From: Lysobacteraceae bacterium 2PB
GTDB taxonomy: Bacteria; Pseudomonadota; Gammaproteobacteria; Xanthomonadales; Xanthomonadaceae
Assembly (NCBI GenBank): GCA_005502915.1
Contig: SCMT01000040.1
Location: 1-34,798, forward strand
DNA length: 34,798 nt
Direction of reading: 5' to 3'
The notes beneath the pieces were generated by a model. That model did not search any database and was not told where the DNA came from. It worked only from the letters and a program-made list of their open reading frames with translations. How positions within the stretch are numbered: position 1 is the stretch's first letter; the number at the start of each line of letters is the position of its first letter. Below, in pieces: positions 16,299-24,596 of this stretch. The translations under genes were made by a program, and so were the position numbers.

Positions 16299-16634
16299 TC
16301 AGGGCCCGCCCCAGATTTCCTCGTCGATGGTCTTCGCGCGCTTCGCGGGACGCACGCGGCCATGCGCGTCGATGGCGACGCCCTCTCGGCGCAAGCGCTT
16401 GATCTGTTCGTCATGATCCGGCGTACCGGGCGGAAAGGCGCTGCGGCCATCGGCGCGCAGCACGCGATGCCAGGGCAGCGCCGGGTCGTCGTTCTGCGAC
16501 AGCAGCCGCGCGACCAGACGGGCGCGCCCCGGCAGGCCCGCGCGCTGCGCCACCACGCCGTACGCAGCCGTCTCGCCGCGCGGGATCGCGCGGATCGCGG
16601 CCAGGATGCGTTCGGCGGCAGACAGGGGGTCCAT
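16299..16634 (-). CDS. atl: Alkyltransferase-like protein (ATL; MGMT DNA-binding domain without the acceptor cysteine)
   Basis: The 111-residue protein matches the C-terminal DNA-binding domain of O6-alkylguanine-DNA alkyltransferase. It contains IPRGETAAYGVVAQRAGLPGRARLVARLL, corresponding to the helix-turn-helix with its arginine finger. The active-site PCHR is replaced by PWHR, with Trp55 in place of Cys, so it cannot accept an alkyl group. In characterised ATLs (Schizosaccharomyces pombe Atl1, Thermus TTHA1564, E. coli YbaZ) the protein binds O6-alkylguanine, flips the base and directs the lesion to nucleotide excision repair. The C-terminal extension (REGVAIDAHGRVRPAKRAKT) is usual for bacterial ATLs. 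The gene is convergent with xseA and divergent from the next gene (16718). Confidence 0.9.
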   Translation of the reverse strand: MDPLSAAERILAAIRAIPRGETAAYGVVAQRAGLPGRARLVARLLSQNDDPALPWHRVLRADGRSAFPPGTPDHDEQIKRLRREGVAIDAHGRVRPAKRAKTIDEEIWGGP

Positions 16635-16717
16635 GGCCCGGTAGCATAGTGCACTGCGCTCCCCCGAGCCCTGCTCCCTCGCGCCAGCCGCCGAGTCATC
16701 CTTCGAGTCACCGCACC

Positions 16718-17128
16718 ATGCAGAATTTCGAACAGATCCGCAGCCACCTCACCTCCGGCGACTTCCGGATCACGATGCAGGAGCCCTACGTGCTCTGTGT
16801 CGAACTCTCCCTCGACCAGGGACGACGCCACCAGGCCATCTTCCTCTCCGAACTGGTGGACGACGATGGTCGCCACTACCTCCGCGTCAGCACCGTCATC
16901 GCGCCGACCACCGGCATCGACTGCCGCCGCGCCCTCGCCTTCAATTGGGAAAGCCGCGTCGGCTACCTCGCGATCGGCGAACTCGACCGCGTCCCCTACC
17001 TGCAGCTGTGCGAGAACCGTCCCTACGATGCCCTGACCGGCGCGGAAATCGACCGCCTGATCCTGGAGATCGGCGGCATGGGCGACGAACTCGAGCGCGC
17101 ATTGTCCGCTGGCGGCGACCTGCTCTGA
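16718..17128 (+). CDS. Hypothetical protein, YbjN/secretion-chaperone-like appearance
   Basis: I do not recognise a named family in this 136-residue soluble protein. It alternates beta strands (ITMQEPYVLCVELSL, RHQAIFLSEL, HYLRVSTVIA, VGYLAIGELDRVPYLQLCENRPYD) between an N-terminal helix and a C-terminal helix (IDRLILEIGGMGDELERAL). This order resembles the YbjN / type III chaperone-like alpha-beta fold. That likeness is structural inference only. The ATG at 16718 is chosen because the upstream open frame is low-complexity proline/serine and would overlap the divergent ATL promoter region. A bidirectional terminator lies 55 bases downstream. Confidence 0.7.
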   Translation: MQNFEQIRSHLTSGDFRITMQEPYVLCVELSLDQGRRHQAIFLSELVDDDGRHYLRVSTVIAPTTGIDCRRALAFNWESRVGYLAIGELDRVPYLQLCENRPYDALTGAEIDRLILEIGGMGDELERALSAGGDLL

Positions 17129-17183
17129 ATCCCCGCGTCGCCGTCGATCGGCGGCGCGGACATCGCAGGAACACCAGGAAACG

Positions 17184-17210
17184 AAAAGCCCCGGCAATGC
17201 CGGGGCTTTT
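17184..17210. terminator. Bidirectional rho-independent terminator
   Basis: AAAAGCCCCGGC (17184-17195) and GCCGGGGCTTTT (17199-17210) form a perfect stem with an AAT loop and A/T tracts on both sides. It is placed between the plus-strand hypothetical gene and the convergent phosphate transporter, and serves both. Confidence 0.92.
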
Positions 17211-17233
17211 GCGTGGTGCGCGGGACCGATGCC

Positions 17234-18355
17234 TCAGGCCCAGCCCAGCGCCTCGAACAGCTTGAGCAGGCCGTAGGCCACGCCACCGGCGGCCGGGATC
17301 GTCAGCACCCACGCCCACAGGATGCGTTCGATCACGGTGAACTTCAGCTTGCGCGGGTTCTTGCCGAAGCCCACGCCCATGATCGCGGTGGAGATGCTGT
17401 GCGTGGTCGACACCGGCATGCCGAAGTGCGCGGCACCCACGAGGATGGTCGCCGACGCGGTTTCCGCGGCGAAGCCGTCGATCGGATGCAGCTTCACCAT
17501 CTTGTGGCCCAGGGTCTTGATGATCCGCCAGCCGCCCATCGCGGTGCCCGCCGCCATCACCACGGCGCAGGTCACGACGATCCACGTGTCGATGTCCTTC
17601 TCGTCGCCGCCCGGATGGAGGAAGGCCGCCCACGCCGGCAGGTTGTCCAGCGTCCCGGCGCTTTCGGCGGCGAAGATCGTCAGGGCGATGATGCCCATGG
17701 TCTTCTGCGCGTCGTTGGTGCCGTGGGCGAAGCCCATGTAGCCGGCCGAGACCAGCTGCAGCTTGCCGAAGATCGCATTGACCCAGCGCGGACGCGCCAG
17801 TCGACCCAGCGCACCGCCCAGTTTCGACAGCAGCTTGATGCTGCCGTAGAGGATGCCGAGGATCAGGACCCCCAGGGTGAATCCCGCGATGGGGGAACTG
17901 ACCATCGGGATGACCACCTTCCAGAGCAGGCCCTTGTTGCTGGTCCAGCCTTCCGCGCCCAGCTTCGACCAGATCAGGGCGGCGAAGTTGTTGTCGGCGG
18001 CGGCCAGCGCGGCACCGCAGAGGCCGCCGATCAGGGCGTGCGAGGACGACGACGGCAGGCCGAACCACCAGGTGATGAGGTTCCAGGTGATGCCGCCGAG
18101 CAGGGCGCAGAGGATCACCTGCGACGTCACGTTGACCACTTCGGTGTCGATCAGGCCCGAGGCGATGGTCTTGGCGACGGCCGTGCCCCAGAACGCACCG
18201 AGCAGGTTCATGAAGGCGGCCAGCATCACCGCCTTGCCGGGGCTGAGCACCTTGGTCGCGACGACGGTGGCGATGGAGTTCGCCGTGTCGTGGAACCCAT
18301 TGATGAACTCGAAGACGAGCGCGGCCAGGATGACCACGAGGACGAGAGTGAGCAT
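17234..18355 (-). CDS. pit: Inorganic phosphate transporter, PiT family
   Basis: This 373-residue inner-membrane permease imports phosphate (as a metal-phosphate complex in bacterial Pit systems) using the proton gradient. The two family repeats are plain. The N-terminal one shows FINGFHDTANSIATVVATKVLSP, and the C-terminal one shows GFAHGTNDAQKTMGIIAL, each containing the G-x-x-D/N-A core. About ten hydrophobic helices are visible. SSSHALIGGLCGA and PVSTTHSISTAIMG are the paired S/T-x-x-H-A segments of the family. It lies 10 bases downstream of the DUF47 gene with GGAG before its ATG, so the two form an operon. It is shorter than E. coli PitA (about 500) and matches the DUF47-associated type. 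Confidence 0.95.
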   Translation of the reverse strand: MLTLVLVVILAALVFEFINGFHDTANSIATVVATKVLSPGKAVMLAAFMNLLGAFWGTAVAKTIASGLIDTEVVNVTSQVILCALLGGITWNLITWWFGLPSSSSHALIGGLCGAALAAADNNFAALIWSKLGAEGWTSNKGLLWKVVIPMVSSPIAGFTLGVLILGILYGSIKLLSKLGGALGRLARPRWVNAIFGKLQLVSAGYMGFAHGTNDAQKTMGIIALTIFAAESAGTLDNLPAWAAFLHPGGDEKDIDTWIVVTCAVVMAAGTAMGGWRIIKTLGHKMVKLHPIDGFAAETASATILVGAAHFGMPVSTTHSISTAIMGVGFGKNPRKLKFTVIERILWAWVLTIPAAGGVAYGLLKLFEALGWA

Positions 18356-18365
18356 GTCGACTCCG

Positions 18366-18992
18366 TCAGCTGTTCTTCAGCACGATCTGGTAGGCGACGA
18401 CGCCCGCTTCGCGGCAGCGGTCGATGGCTTTTTCCAGGATCTCGAAGAATTCCTTGAGCAGGAACATCTGCAGGGGCTCGAGCTTGCCGGAATAGATGTC
18501 GCGATACAGCTCGAGCATCAGGCGGTCGGCCTCGTTCTCCAGCGCGCGCAGCTTCTCATTCAGCGCGGTCATGCGGTCGATATTGAGGTGGCGCAGTTCG
18601 CTGACCATCTCCACCACCACGCCGGAGGCCTGCTCCAGCATCGCGGCGCGCGGCGCGAAGTCGATGCCTTCCAGGTGCTTGATCGCCAGGGAGTAGCGGT
18701 CGGCGAACTTCTCGATCTGCTTGGGGATCTTGTACAGCGCCGAGCCCAGGGCCTCAATGTCCTCGCGCTCGATCGGGGTGATGAAGCTGTCGACCAGGGC
18801 CTTGCCGATCTTCTCCGCGGCGGCGCGCTCGCGGGTGCGGGCCAGCTTGAATTCGTCGAGCGCCGGCTGGCGGTCGGTGACCTTCATCATGGCGTGCAGC
18901 GCCCTGGCGCTGTCGTGCGCGGCCGCGGCGGCCTCGTCGAGCAGGCCGTAGAACTGCTGGCCGGAGCCGAAGATCGTTTGCAGGGAGAACAT
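18366..18992 (-). CDS. DUF47 family (PhoU-like) Pit accessory protein
   Basis: This all-helical cytosolic protein of 208 residues belongs to DUF47 (TIGR00153-like), a family related to PhoU. It begins FGSGQQFYGLLDEAAAAAHDSARALHAMM and contains EREDIEALGSALYKIPKQIEKFADRY and LRALENEADRLMLELYRDIYSG. The E-D-I-x-x-L and E-x-E-A-D segments are the PhoU-type metal and helix-bundle signatures. It ends with FFEILEKAIDRCREAGVVAYQIVLKNS. DUF47 genes sit directly before Pit-type transporters in many bacteria and are thought to regulate them. Here the gap is 10 bases. The upstream region has Pho-box-like direct repeats. Confidence 0.92.
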   Translation of the reverse strand: MFSLQTIFGSGQQFYGLLDEAAAAAHDSARALHAMMKVTDRQPALDEFKLARTRERAAAEKIGKALVDSFITPIEREDIEALGSALYKIPKQIEKFADRYSLAIKHLEGIDFAPRAAMLEQASGVVVEMVSELRHLNIDRMTALNEKLRALENEADRLMLELYRDIYSGKLEPLQMFLLKEFFEILEKAIDRCREAGVVAYQIVLKNS

Positions 18993-19039
18993 GGGCGGTC
19001 GCCTCGATGACAGTGATGTGAATATGGTAAGTCTGAATT

Positions 19040-19057
19040 GTGACTTTCAAATGACAC
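19040..19057 (-). promoter_or_regulatory. Candidate Pho box before the DUF47-pit operon
   Basis: On the minus strand this 18-mer reads GTGTCATTTGAAAGTCAC. The two GTCA cores are 11 bases apart, as in the PhoB consensus CTGTCAT-(A/T-rich 4)-CTGTCAT. Ten bases further downstream is TACCAT, a fair -10. This reproduces the usual class of Pho promoter in which the Pho box replaces the -35. It lies about 48 bases upstream of the DUF47 start. Confidence 0.55.
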
Positions 19058-19068
19058 CGGACCCATCG

Positions 19069-19096
19069 CCGTCACCTGGATGACACCAAACCGTCA
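19069..19096 (-). promoter_or_regulatory. Second cluster of 11-bp-spaced TGACG/TGTCA half sites
   Basis: On the minus strand the half sites TGACG, TGTCA and TGACG follow each other at exact 11-base intervals, upstream of the Pho-box candidate at 19040-19057. Tandem boxes of this spacing are usual for PhoB targets. The matches are weaker than the proximal box. The site also lies upstream of the divergent CorC-type gene. Confidence 0.35.
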
Positions 19097-19323
19097 TCCG
19101 GCGGGTCGCCGCCGAACCTGAACAGGCCACGCCCCGACTCCCCGGGACGGTCATGGGCGCCTGCTATCATCCGCGGACCGTATGGCTCCCCCAGACCCCC
19201 TCCCAAGCATGATTCCGCCGGCGCCCCGCACCCGAGGCCGCCAGCGGCCTGTCATCCCCGGCCTCCCCTCCTGCAGGCGTGCCCTGTCGGCCCCGGCGAC
19301 CTCCCTCAAGACGGGAGTCGCCC

Positions 19324-20625
19324 GTGCTTGAGCTGCTGGTCGTCATCGCCCTGATCTTCGTGAACGCCTTCTTCGCCCTGTCGGAGATGGCTCTCATGAC
19401 CTCGCGCAAGCTCAGGCTCAAGCAGATGGCCGAAACCAGCCGGGGGGCGCGCAAGGCGCTGGCCCTGGCCGAGCATCCGGACAACCTGCTGTCCACGGTG
19501 CAGGTGGGCATCACCGCGATCGGCATCCTGGCCGGCATGTACGGCGGCGAGGCCATCGGCTTGATGATCGCGGACTGGATCGACGGGGTGGTTCCTGCGG
19601 CCCGCGAGTACGCAGCGACGGTAGGCAAGGCCACGGCCGTGACCCTGATCACGGCTGGCTCGGTGATCTTCGGCGAACTGCTGCCGAAACGACTGGCCCT
19701 GACCAATGCCGAAGTCATCGCCAGCCGCGTGGCGATCCCGCTGGACATGCTGGCGCGCGCGGCGACGCCGGTGGTCCGGGCACTGGGCTGGATCAACCGC
19801 GGCGTGCTGCGCATGCTCGGCATCCGCGACGACGCCCGCAATGCCATCACCGAAGAGGAAATCCAGCTGCTGGTGAGCGAAAGCCACGAGCAGGGCGTGA
19901 TCGACGACGACGAACGCAACATGATGCAGCGGGTCATGCGCCTGGGCGACCGCACGGTCGAAAGCATGATGACCCCGCGTACGCGCATCGTCTGGCTGGA
20001 CGCCAATGCCGGTTTCGACGAGAACCTGGCGGAGATGCGCGACACCCCGTACTCGCGCTACCCCGTCTACCGGGGCAGCGATGCCGACGTGCTCGGCGTG
20101 CTGGAGGTGAAGTCGCTGCTCGACCGACTCGACGAGCGCAGCCCGGACCTGTTCCGCACCCTGCGCCCGGCGCTGTTCGTGTCCGAATCGACCCACGCCC
20201 TGAAGCTGCTGGAGATCTTCCGCGAAGAGCAGCAGTCGCTGGCGCTGGTGGTCGACGAATACGGCGAGATCACCGGCATGGTCACCGTGAACGACATGAT
20301 GGGCGCGGTGGTCGGGCGCCTGCAGTCCAGCGAGACGCCGGATGCGGATGCGCTGGTCATCGAGCGCGCGGACGGATCGCTGCTGGTCGACGGCTCGCTG
20401 CCGGTGGACGAACTGCGCGAGATCATCGGACAGCGCCTGCCGCAGCAGGACGAGCACGATTACCACACCGCCGCAGGCATGGTGATCGCGCATTTCGGAC
20501 GGATCCCGAATACCGGCGAGTCGTTCGAGTGGGCCGGCTGGCGCATCGAAGTGGTCGACCTGGATGGTCCGCGCATCGACAAGCTGCTGCTGACCCGGCT
20601 CGCGGACGAGGCCGATGGCGACTGA
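19324..20625 (+). CDS. CNNM/CorC-type membrane protein with DUF21, CBS pair and CorC_HlyC domains (hemolysin family)
   Basis: The 433-residue protein has an N-terminal DUF21 (CNNM) transmembrane domain (about residues 1-190, with ALIFVNAFFALSEMALMTSRK and FGELLPKRLALTN). A linker (ITEEEIQLLVSESHEQGVIDDDERNMMQRVMRLGDRTVESMMTPR) leads into two CBS motifs (about 205-330) and a C-terminal CorC_HlyC domain (about 345-425). The family is linked to magnesium/cobalt efflux or Mg homeostasis; the 'hemolysin' name is historical. I chose the GTG at 19324, with GGGAG 7 bases upstream, because it starts directly at the hydrophobic segment. An upstream ATG at 19279 would add 15 arginine/proline residues. 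The stop overlaps the next gene by 11 bases. Confidence 0.92.
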   Translation: MLELLVVIALIFVNAFFALSEMALMTSRKLRLKQMAETSRGARKALALAEHPDNLLSTVQVGITAIGILAGMYGGEAIGLMIADWIDGVVPAAREYAATVGKATAVTLITAGSVIFGELLPKRLALTNAEVIASRVAIPLDMLARAATPVVRALGWINRGVLRMLGIRDDARNAITEEEIQLLVSESHEQGVIDDDERNMMQRVMRLGDRTVESMMTPRTRIVWLDANAGFDENLAEMRDTPYSRYPVYRGSDADVLGVLEVKSLLDRLDERSPDLFRTLRPALFVSESTHALKLLEIFREEQQSLALVVDEYGEITGMVTVNDMMGAVVGRLQSSETPDADALVIERADGSLLVDGSLPVDELREIIGQRLPQQDEHDYHTAAGMVIAHFGRIPNTGESFEWAGWRIEVVDLDGPRIDKLLLTRLADEADGD

Positions 20626-21250
20626 CGGGAACGATACCTCCGGTGAGCGTCCCGTCGGAATGCGCGCCGTGCTCGATGGCCTCTGCGATGGCGACCCGGA
20701 CGACCAGCTGGTCCTGAAGGATCTCGCCGGCGGCCTGGGGCGCAGCGCCTTCGGCATGCTGCTGCTGGTCGCGGCCCTGCTGGCCTTCCTGCCCCCTGGC
20801 GTCGCCGGCGCGGTCAGCGGCCCGCTGGCCGTGCTCGTCGGCCTGCAACTGCTGCTGCTGCGCGAACATCCCTGGCTGCCCGCCTTCGTGGCCAGGCGCG
20901 GTCCGCAGCGCAAGACCCTGGTGCGCCTCGACCGAGCCGGCGATCGCTGGTTCCGCTGGCTGGAACGCGTGATCCGTCCGCGCCTGACGATCGTGATCGA
21001 CCATCCGGTGGCGACGGTCTTCACCGGCCTGCTGCTGGTGCTGCTGGGCATCCTGCTAGCGTTGCCGATTCCGTTCACCAACTACATCTTCGCCGGCCTG
21101 CTGCTGCTCTACGCGCTGGCCCTGCTCGAACGCGACGGCGTGCTGATGCTGATCTCCTGGGTCGCCGGGCTGGTCGCGATCTACGTGTTCGGCGCAGTCT
21201 CGGGCAACCTCGCTGCGATGCTGTGGGCGTGGGTCGCCGCACTGGGCTGA
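20615..21250 (+). CDS. ExoD family membrane protein (exopolysaccharide biosynthesis-type)
   Basis: The 211-residue integral membrane protein fits the ExoD family. It has a soluble head (GMRAVLDGLCDGDPDDQLVLKDLAGGLGRSAFG, about 15-47), paired helices broken by FLPPGVAGAVSGPLAVLVGLQLLLLREHPWLP, a basic loop with RLDRAGDRWFRWLERVIRPRL, and four C-terminal helices with PIPFTNYIFAGLLLL and ERDGVLMLISW. ExoD was first described as needed for exopolysaccharide production in Sinorhizobium, but its biochemical role is unclear. Translation starts inside the end of the CorC-type gene (11-base overlap), so the two are co-expressed. A 112-bp palindromic repeat follows. Confidence 0.88.
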   Translation: MATDGNDTSGERPVGMRAVLDGLCDGDPDDQLVLKDLAGGLGRSAFGMLLLVAALLAFLPPGVAGAVSGPLAVLVGLQLLLLREHPWLPAFVARRGPQRKTLVRLDRAGDRWFRWLERVIRPRLTIVIDHPVATVFTGLLLVLLGILLALPIPFTNYIFAGLLLLYALALLERDGVLMLISWVAGLVAIYVFGAVSGNLAAMLWAWVAALG

Positions 21251-21267
21251 GACACCGCGCATTGCAT

Positions 21268-21379
21268 TGTCATCCCGATCGCATGCGAGGGACCTTGCTT
21301 TGCGCAGGACCTTCAGAAGGTCGGGCGACGACAACGGGCAACGACGACAAGCGGGTCCCTCGCTTCGCCCGGGATGACA
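21268..21379. repeat. 112-bp nested palindromic repeat (MITE-like)
   Basis: The terminal inverted repeats TGTCATCCCG (21268-21277) and CGGGATGACA (21370-21379) are perfect. A second perfect pair is GCGAGGGACC (21285-21294) with GGTCCCTCGC (21354-21363). Inside is a hairpin GACCTTC-A-GAAGGTC (21308-21322) and a direct repeat CGACGACAA (21326-21334 and 21342-21350). It has no coding content. It lies between the convergent exoD and GGDEF-EAL genes and could act as a terminator for both. The terminal sequence resembles dispersed TCATCCCG...GAGGGACC repeats known from proteobacterial genomes. Confidence 0.8.
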
Positions 21380-21425
21380 TGACACGCGCGGGCGCAACAG
21401 CATGCGCATCCGCCGAAGCGATGGA

Positions 21426-23555
21426 TCAATCGATCAGCGCCATGAACTCGTCGAGGCTCAGCGGATAGCCGAGCCAGTAGCCCTGCGCCAGGTCGCAGTT
21501 GCGCGAACGCAGGAGGTCGAACTGGCCTTCCTTCTCCACGCCCTCGGCGATCACGGTCATGCCCAGCGAATGCGCCATGGCGATGATCGCGCTGGTCAAC
21601 GCCAGGTCGTCGGGATCGCGCATGACATCGGCGATGAAGCTGCGGTCGATCTTCACGCCGTCGACCGGGACGCGACGCAGGTGGCTCAGGCCCGAGAAGC
21701 CGGTGCCGAAATCGTCCAGCCACACCTTGATGCCGCTGTCGCGGAGGTGGCCGAGGATCTTCCTCGCCTGCTCCTCGTCGTTGAGTACGGTGGTCTCGGT
21801 CAGCTCCATGTGGATCAGTTCGGGCGGCAGGCCGCTTTCGCCGAGCGCGGCCAGCATCTGGTCGCGGAAGTCGCCGCTGCGCAGCTGGCGCGCGGAGACG
21901 TTGATCGATACGAACAGGGCGTTGGCGGCACCGCCGCGCTGGCGCCAGCGCATGGCGTCGCGACACGCCGCGCGCACCACCTCGGGACCGATGACCTCGA
22001 TCAGGCCGCTCTGTTCGGCGACGTCGATGAACACCGAAGGCGCCACCTGGCCATGCACCGGATGCTGCCAGCGCAGCAGGGCTTCGGCGCCGGCGAGGCG
22101 CTTGTCGGCGACGTTGTAGATCGGCTGGTACACCAGCGAGAGTTCGCCGCGTTCCCAGGCGCCGCGCAGGTCCTGTTCCATGCGCACGCGGCGCGACACG
22201 GCCTGCTCCATCGCGCGGCTGTAGAAGCGGTAGCCGTTCTTGCCCGCGACCTTCGCCTGGTACATCGCGATGTCGCCGTTCTTCATCAGCATGGTCGCGC
22301 CGGAGGCGTCGTCAGGGAACACGGTGACGCCGATCGACGTGCCCAGGAAGACCTGGCGGTCCTGCACCACGATCGGGCGGCTGAGCTCGGCGACCAGGGT
22401 TTCGGCCAGGTGCGCCGCAGCGGCGCGGATGTCGCCGTGGTCGCCCACCGGATGCAGCAGGATCACGAACTCGTCGCCGCCGAAGCGCGCCAGCTCGCCG
22501 GCTTCGCCACCGATGCGCAGCACGGCCTCGCGGATGCGGTTGGCGAACTGGATCAGCACTTCGTCGCCGACATCGTGGCCGAGGGTGTCGTTGACCCGCT
22601 TGAAATCGTCGATGTCGGCGAACAGCAGCGCGAGCTGGCTGCCCACGCCGCGCAGCTGCATCAACCGGTGATCCAGCGTTTCGCGGAACGCCAGGCGGTT
22701 GGGCAGCCCGGTCAGGGAGTCCGTATAGGCCATGCGGCGCATGTCGCGATCGTGGCGGACGATGCTCTCGGCCATGCGCGAGAAGGCGTTGACCAGCGCG
22801 CCGACCTCGTCCTTGCGCCGGCTGGCGGGCAGGTCGGTGGCGTAGTTGCCGGCCTCGATCTGCAGCGCGGCGTCCGAGAGCCGCCGGATCGGACGCACGA
22901 GCGCGCGCTGCAGGGCGATGCCGACCAGCACGGCCATCGACACCAGCATCATCAGCAGCAGCGCGATCCAGGTCAGGTGGCGACGGCCGATCTCGTTCAG
23001 GCGCGAGGTCGTCTCGCGGTTGATCCGCGCTTCCTCGGCCTGGATCTTGTCGAGCGAATAGCCCACGCGCACGCCGCCGAGGCGCTGGTCGCCGATCAGG
23101 ATCGGCGTGGAAATGTCCATCACCTGCGCGGTGTCGAGTACCTGCAGGTCACGCGCGGCGACGATGCGACTCGCCAGCGGGTCGCCCATCTGCTGGCCGA
23201 AGGTCGGGATGTCCCCCGAGCCGTCATGGAGGATGTTGCCGCGCGCGTCGTAGACCAGCACGTAGCTCACGTCGGGCTGGCGCAGGATGCTGCGCGTGGT
23301 GTTGCCGATGGCGTCGAGGTCGAAGTAGTAGACCGGATTGACCAGCAGGTCGGCCGCCTGCGTCACCTGGGCTTCGCCGCGCTGGCGCAGGCGATCGAAC
23401 ACCAGGCTGCGCGTGCCCTCCTGGCTGAGGCGCAACACCTCGGCCTGGGTGGTGGTCTGGCGCTGCCAGATCAGGGCCACGACCGCCAGCATCATCACCA
23501 TCGCCAGGGTGATGAGGGTCATGAACTTGGCCTGCAGCCCGGCGAAGAGCTTCAT
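21426..23555 (-). CDS. Membrane sensor protein with HAMP, GGDEF and EAL domains (cyclic-di-GMP turnover)
   Basis: This 709-residue inner-membrane signalling protein has TM1 at about 9-29, a periplasmic sensor of about 160 residues, TM2 at about 191-215, HAMP (about 216-270), GGDEF (about 280-440) and EAL (about 455-705). The diguanylate cyclase signature is intact, FGGDEF with GGDEF at 359-363, but no RxxD inhibitory site precedes it. The phosphodiesterase side retains EALLR (Glu491), [29 protein letters not shown] and AQGYWLG. Both activities therefore look possible; which dominates cannot be read from sequence. The start lies 24 bases after the stop of the PhnD-like binding-protein gene. 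The periplasmic domain is the likely partner of that protein. Confidence 0.95.
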   Translation of the reverse strand: MKLFAGLQAKFMTLITLAMVMMLAVVALIWQRQTTTQAEVLRLSQEGTRSLVFDRLRQRGEAQVTQAADLLVNPVYYFDLDAIGNTTRSILRQPDVSYVLVYDARGNILHDGSGDIPTFGQQMGDPLASRIVAARDLQVLDTAQVMDISTPILIGDQRLGGVRVGYSLDKIQAEEARINRETTSRLNEIGRRHLTWIALLLMMLVSMAVLVGIALQRALVRPIRRLSDAALQIEAGNYATDLPASRRKDEVGALVNAFSRMAESIVRHDRDMRRMAYTDSLTGLPNRLAFRETLDHRLMQLRGVGSQLALLFADIDDFKRVNDTLGHDVGDEVLIQFANRIREAVLRIGGEAGELARFGGDEFVILLHPVGDHGDIRAAAAHLAETLVAELSRPIVVQDRQVFLGTSIGVTVFPDDASGATMLMKNGDIAMYQAKVAGKNGYRFYSRAMEQAVSRRVRMEQDLRGAWERGELSLVYQPIYNVADKRLAGAEALLRWQHPVHGQVAPSVFIDVAEQSGLIEVIGPEVVRAACRDAMRWRQRGGAANALFVSINVSARQLRSGDFRDQMLAALGESGLPPELIHMELTETTVLNDEEQARKILGHLRDSGIKVWLDDFGTGFSGLSHLRRVPVDGVKIDRSFIADVMRDPDDLALTSAIIAMAHSLGMTVIAEGVEKEGQFDLLRSRNCDLAQGYWLGYPLSLDEFMALID

Positions 23556-23579
23556 CCGCTGAACCCCCGGCGCTTCGGC

Positions 23580-24515
23580 TCATTCCACATCAGCTTTCAC
23601 CCTGGCCACGCCGCTGCGCAGCCGTTCCAGCACCTGCGAGGCGCCGTCGTCGATGGGCAGGAAGCGCGTGGTGCGGAAGAAATGGCGCATGGCCTGCGCC
23701 GCCTTCGGATCGGAGGCGGCTTCGATCAGCACTTCGCGCAGGCGGGCCTGCACCCGGGGATCGAGGTCGGCGCGCACCATCTCCAGCGCGCGCGGCACCG
23801 GCTCGGTGATGTGGATGACTTCCAGATCCTTGCGGAACGACGGCGGCACGCGCGCCGGGTTGTTCCAGTCCAGGTCGCTCATCGTGCCAGCGTCGACGAG
23901 GCGCTTGTGGACCCAGGCGCCGATGTTCAGCTCGGAACGCGCGAACACGTAGCCGACGTTGTCGCGGCTGGGCTTGTCCATCGGCGACAGCAGCAGGCTC
24001 AGCGACAGGTCCCGGCGCAGCAGTTCGATCGCCGGCACGAAATACGCGCTGGTGGACGCGTTGTTCTGGAAGGCGACGCTGCGTCCGGCGAGATCCTCCA
24101 GCCGGGCGAGCCCGCTGTCGCGGCGGACGAAGAACACCGTGCGGTAGCGGCTGACGCCGTCGCGCTCGGTCAGGAGCATCGGCTTGACGTTGCCGCGCGA
24201 CTGCAGCAGCACCGCCGAGGCCGCGGTCTCGGTGACCCAGTCGACCTGACCGCGGCGCAGGTAGCTGGTCATCTGCTGGGCGTCGCGGGCCATCAGCACC
24301 CGGCCTTCGCGGATACCGACGTCGGCCATGCGCGGCACCACGTAATCGAGCAGCGGCTTGAGCTGTTCGTAGTGGATCTTGGGGTCGTCGCTGATGCGCC
24401 CCAGGACAAGAATGTGACGCTCACCGTCACCCGCTGCCGAAATCGGCACGATGGCGAACAGACCGGCCAGCAGCAGGATCGAGGCGCAGAGGCGGGCGAG
24501 CAGGCGCTTCGGCAT
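23580..24515 (-). CDS. PhnD-like periplasmic binding protein (phosphate/phosphonate ABC substrate-binding superfamily)
   Basis: The 311-residue protein has a signal peptide (about residues 1-28, ending in an A-x-A region before GDGERHI). It then shows the PhnD-like type 2 periplasmic-binding fold with [79 protein letters not shown] and [16 protein letters not shown]. No permease or ATPase gene is adjacent. The next gene, 24 bases downstream, is a membrane GGDEF-EAL protein, so this binding protein more likely acts as a periplasmic ligand sensor than as part of an importer. The ligand is unknown; phosphonate-type compounds are suggested only by family. It is 81 bases after trmJ on the same strand. 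Confidence 0.88.
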   Translation of the reverse strand: MPKRLLARLCASILLLAGLFAIVPISAAGDGERHILVLGRISDDPKIHYEQLKPLLDYVVPRMADVGIREGRVLMARDAQQMTSYLRRGQVDWVTETAASAVLLQSRGNVKPMLLTERDGVSRYRTVFFVRRDSGLARLEDLAGRSVAFQNNASTSAYFVPAIELLRRDLSLSLLLSPMDKPSRDNVGYVFARSELNIGAWVHKRLVDAGTMSDLDWNNPARVPPSFRKDLEVIHITEPVPRALEMVRADLDPRVQARLREVLIEAASDPKAAQAMRHFFRTTRFLPIDDGASQVLERLRSGVARVKADVE

Positions 24516-24596
24516 CAGGTCCCCGTCGTCGTCGTCGTGGCGCCGCCCGGGCGGAGCGGGCGTCGTCGGAACCGGGCGCGGACGACCATCGAAGTG

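Noticed and set aside
16299-16634. True O6-methylguanine-DNA methyltransferase
   Set aside because: The acceptor cysteine of PCHR is replaced by tryptophan, so alkyl transfer is not possible.
24525-24538. GTC triplet run between trmJ and the PhnD-like gene
   Set aside because: It is only about four to five units, of a kind common in GC-rich DNA, and no functional reading can be supported.
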